Made by a program: the position numbers and the translations under genes
The notes under the pieces: generated by a model
The model's input: only the letters and a program-made list of their open reading frames with translations
What the model was told of the DNA's origin: nothing
Database searches by the model: none
Part shown: positions 5,995-8,388 of the stretch, piece by piece
How the letters are laid out: every line of letters starts with the position of its first letter
Position numbering within the stretch: position 1 is the first letter of the stretch
From: Candidatus Njordarchaeota archaeon
Lineage (GTDB): Archaea > Asgardarchaeota > Njordarchaeia > Njordarchaeales > Njordarchaeaceae
Direction: 5' to 3'
Assembly (NCBI GenBank): GCA_029856615.1
Contig: JAHKLF010000058.1
Coordinates: forward strand, 1-8,388
Length of the DNA: 8,388 nucleotides

Positions 5995-7491
5995 GTGAGG
6001 AAAAAAAGGAGCTTAAGGAATATCCTCCTGGGAAGATTAGATGAACCATGGGGAAAGAAGCCGCTTCCGCAGTTCTTGGGCCTATTAATTCTTTTAGGTC
6101 CGGGTATTGTGTGGGCTGGATTTGCACAAGGTAGTGGAGAATTAATCTGGTGGCCTTACGTAGTAGCTAAATATGGTCTGCATTTTGTTGGATGGTTATT
6201 TATAATTGCTTCGCTTCAGTATTGGATTAACTTAGAAATAGGACGATATACTCTCGCAACTGGGGAAACGATATTTGAAGGATTTCATCGTTTGCATCAT
6301 TTATTTGGATGGATAATGTTTCTCTTCGTATTAATCGTCCCTATTTGGATTGGTGGCTATGCTTCTGGTGGCGCTACGGCATTAGCTTATTTAACGAAAT
6401 TTCCACCCGGATGGAGTCATGTTGATAGAACTAGATTTTGGGCTGAGATAATAATTATTCTTGTTTTGATTATAATTATTCTGGGACCCATTATTTATAA
6501 AATAATTGAAGGTATTGAAGCTGTAGCCGCGTTAGCTAGCTTTTTTGGTCTATTGCTCGTAGCATTACTTTCTCCCGTAGTTCGCTCTGCCACACCCTCT
6601 TACTTCTCCGCCTTATTTCACCCAAATTGGCCCCTTATTCCACCTGACTTTGATTATGAGAAAGATATGGAAATTCTTATTACTTTAATAGCTTATACTG
6701 GTCTCGGAGGCATATGGAATTTACTGTATTCCTTTTGGATTCGTGAAAAAAATGCTGGTATGGCAAAATATATAGGGAGAATTACAAGCCCAATTACTGG
6801 TAAGCCAGAGCCTATTCCTGGCATTGGATATGCATTTGAGTATTCTACTGAGAATAAGAGAGAGTGGAGTAAATGGATGCAATGGCTTTGTATTGATAAT
6901 GCTATAGGCATCATACTTAATACTCTCACAATTATTCTAACCACACTTTTATCTTTTGCAATTCTTTATCCACGAGGATTAGTTCCAGAGAAATTTGAAT
7001 TAGTAATCGTACAAGCTGAATGGCTGGGTCACTTATGGGGGGACCTAGGTAGAGCACTATTGCTACTACTAGCACTATTCTTTTTAATTGATAGTTATTT
7101 AATTTGTCTAGACGGCGCGTCCCGTATGCTCGTTAGTAATCTTTACTCGAATATTCCTAAGATAAGAAAAGTAGGTTACCGGACAATGTACTATATAGCC
7201 GTAACAATCTTCACTTGTATCGCAATGACCCAAGTACTATTACAACCCCCGGACATCCTAATAATACTCACGGGAGTTATAAATCTATTTGCAATGACAT
7301 TATATGGATTAGCATTAATAGTCTTGAATTGGTATTGGTTACCCAAAAATCACCCCGCGGGCGCTATGATAAAGCCCAGCAAGCTGACCTTAGCTTTTCT
7401 TATAATTGTGGTGGCGATCTATTGGTATATTTTCTATGTTCTTTACGCGCCAATAGCCTTAAGAAAAATAGCTTCGTTATTCAAACTGTAA
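5995..7491 (+). CDS. Divergent Nramp-superfamily transporter with non-canonical metal-site motifs
   Basis: A 498-residue membrane protein with about eleven hydrophobic helices. Helix 1 begins GPGIVWAGFAQGSGE (35-49). Its GP start and glycine break match Nramp helix 1, but the canonical metal motif DPGN aligns with GSGE (46-49). In the helix 6 region, AYTGLGGIWNLLYS aligns its GIWN (239-242) with canonical MPHN. So the ligands that select Mn/Fe in classical Nramps are not preserved, and the cargo may differ. A hydrophilic segment of ~50 residues after helix 6 (about 250-297, containing SPITGKPEPIPG) is also absent from classical members. I recall similar proteins annotated as Nramp-family in archaea and planctomycetes. 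The start is GTG; no other start lies upstream in frame, and AGGGA precedes it. The RCK gene follows after 36 bases, suggesting an operon. Transport direction and substrate are unknown. Confidence 0.8.
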   Translation: MRKKRSLRNILLGRLDEPWGKKPLPQFLGLLILLGPGIVWAGFAQGSGELIWWPYVVAKYGLHFVGWLFIIASLQYWINLEIGRYTLATGETIFEGFHRLHHLFGWIMFLFVLIVPIWIGGYASGGATALAYLTKFPPGWSHVDRTRFWAEIIIILVLIIIILGPIIYKIIEGIEAVAALASFFGLLLVALLSPVVRSATPSYFSALFHPNWPLIPPDFDYEKDMEILITLIAYTGLGGIWNLLYSFWIREKNAGMAKYIGRITSPITGKPEPIPGIGYAFEYSTENKREWSKWMQWLCIDNAIGIILNTLTIILTTLLSFAILYPRGLVPEKFELVIVQAEWLGHLWGDLGRALLLLLALFFLIDSYLICLDGASRMLVSNLYSNIPKIRKVGYRTMYYIAVTIFTCIAMTQVLLQPPDILIILTGVINLFAMTLYGLALIVLNWYWLPKNHPAGAMIKPSKLTLAFLIIVVAIYWYIFYVLYAPIALRKIASLFKL

Positions 7492-7518
7492 ATGATTTGA
7501 TTATAACATTGATCCTAT

Positions 7519-7523
7519 GGTGA
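7519..7523 (+). promoter_or_regulatory. Strong Shine-Dalgarno site of the RCK gene
   Basis: GGTGA, the classical archaeal ribosome binding core, lies four bases before ATG 7528. It fixes that start and supports translation from the same mRNA as the transporter, since no clear TATA box fits in the 36-base gap. Confidence 0.7.
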
Positions 7524-7527
7524 AAGA

Positions 7528-8388
7528 ATGCAATTGAACTTGAGGGATATCAGAAAAAGGATAATCCTACTCCTTATAACTTTTGAAAAAACAATTTTAT
7601 ATATGCTTACGTTCGTGATATTATTAGTCCTAGCACTAATTTTCTCGGGTGTAGAACTAAATTTACTAAACATAGCTCTAATTCTCTCTCTAAATTATGA
7701 ACCTAAAAATGAGATTGAGGCCCTCGCTTTATTATTCACTTTCTTCCTCGAACTCTCGCCAATTATGGCTTTTGTCGAGGTGCGCACATTGTCTCTTGAG
7801 GAAAGAGCAGAAAAGATGGCTCAAATAATGAATGATCATATAATAGTCGTCGGATGTGGCCACTTAGGGAAGAGAATAATCAATAGATTATTAAGAATGA
7901 ATATTCCTTTTTGCCTCATAGTGCTTCCTAGAGATAAACATGAAAATGAAATGGTAATTAAACTCCTACGAAATGGATGCCCAATAATATTTGGTCATGC
8001 AGCTTTGGATGAAACATTACTAAGAGCTGGAATTAAGAAAGCCCGTGCAATTATTATTGCGATGGACAATGATAGTATTAATATGATAATTGCTGAAAAA
8101 GCCAAAAATCTGAATCCGCAAATAAAGACCGTCGTTAGAATATATAATGATGCCCTCGCGAATATGGCAATAAAGAGTGGTTATGCAGACGAGGTAATAA
8201 GCACAACAGCCATTTCTGTTGATACATACATTGTAGGTGCTTTTTTAGATGTATTACCCGAATTACGTTCCCCTATCGCTATTAAGGTCACTGAAAAAGC
8301 ATGGTTTATTGGAAGAAATGTTAAAAGCATAGAAGAAAAAACCGGTGTGAAAATACTCGCTATTATGAGGAATAATAATTGGATTCGC
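7528..8388 (+). CDS. Two-helix RCK (TrkA-N) protein, channel-like but without a K+ selectivity filter (C-terminus cut by window edge)
   Basis: The frame is open from ATG 7528 to the right edge, 287 residues so far. A basic N-terminus precedes one membrane helix (~22-40), a short hydrophobic stretch (47-55) and a second helix (~64-85). Then comes an RCK N-domain with the dinucleotide motif GCGHLG (109-114), the GHAALDETLLRAGI segment typical of TrkA-N, and a likely start of RCK-C near residue 250. This order matches MthK-type calcium- or nucleotide-gated K+ channels, but the filter TVGYGD is missing; SLNYEP (54-59) stands about where it would be. It may therefore be a degenerate channel, a regulatory subunit that binds NAD or ATP, or a channel of other selectivity. 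It shares an operon with the Nramp-like transporter, hinting at coupled ion control. Confidence 0.82.
   Translation, partial: MQLNLRDIRKRIILLLITFEKTILYMLTFVILLVLALIFSGVELNLLNIALILSLNYEPKNEIEALALLFTFFLELSPIMAFVEVRTLSLEERAEKMAQIMNDHIIVVGCGHLGKRIINRLLRMNIPFCLIVLPRDKHENEMVIKLLRNGCPIIFGHAALDETLLRAGIKKARAIIIAMDNDSINMIIAEKAKNLNPQIKTVVRIYNDALANMAIKSGYADEVISTTAISVDTYIVGAFLDVLPELRSPIAIKVTEKAWFIGRNVKSIEEKTGVKILAIMRNNNWIR

Noticed and set aside
5939..6127. Minus-strand open frame of 62 codons in the divergent region
   Set aside because: Most of it lies opposite the transporter N-terminus; no ribosome site and no recognisable protein features.
7215..7523. Plus-strand open frame of 102 codons
   Set aside because: Overlaps the last helices of the Nramp-like transporter in another frame; its product is low-complexity and shows no domain.
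7582..7800. Calling the RCK protein a K+ channel
   Set aside because: No TVGYG-like filter is present between the two helices, so conduction of K+ cannot be claimed.

Overview
The window looks like a stretch of AT-rich archaeal chromosome, probably from a thermophilic TACK-type or similar archaeon. This is an inference from several signs: TATA-like boxes upstream of genes, GGTGA/GAGGA-type ribosome binding sites, GTG starts, heavy use of AGA/AGG/ATA codons, a Ras-like small GTPase, and an archaeal-style RCK protein. No rRNA, tRNA, CRISPR array or insertion sequence was recognised. No gene-free stretch exceeds 300 bases.

Positions 1-4285 are read on the minus strand. In transcription order they hold: a membrane protein gene whose N-terminal part lies in another frame (3288-4281, frameshift between about 4135 and 4175); a Ras/Rab-type small GTPase overlapping or abutting it (2620-3282); an auxin-efflux-carrier (AEC) family permease 17 bases later (1640-2602); an unrecognised helical 166-residue protein (1059-1559); and, behind its own TATA box, a secreted protein with a DxDxDG calcium-type loop that runs off the left edge (1-884). 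The first three are tightly packed and probably one transcription unit. The GTPase and its overlapping partner, a soluble alpha/beta domain followed by four membrane helices, resemble a GTPase switch plus a membrane-bound longin/roadblock-like regulator. This is the best candidate in the window for an undescribed system.

The middle (4286-5886) holds a divergent AT-rich promoter region, then a plus-strand cysteine synthase family PLP enzyme (4546-5481). Tail to tail with it, six bases apart, is a minus-strand FlK-like hotdog thioesterase (5488-5886) with a complete Thr/Glu/His triad.

The right part (5995-8388) is a plus-strand pair: a divergent Nramp-superfamily transporter in which the canonical DPGN and MPHN metal-site motifs are replaced, followed 36 bases later by a two-helix RCK (TrkA-N) protein. 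The RCK protein has the layout of an MthK-like channel but no recognisable K+ selectivity filter, and it continues past the right edge. Together they may form an ion-transport operon with a nucleotide-sensing subunit.
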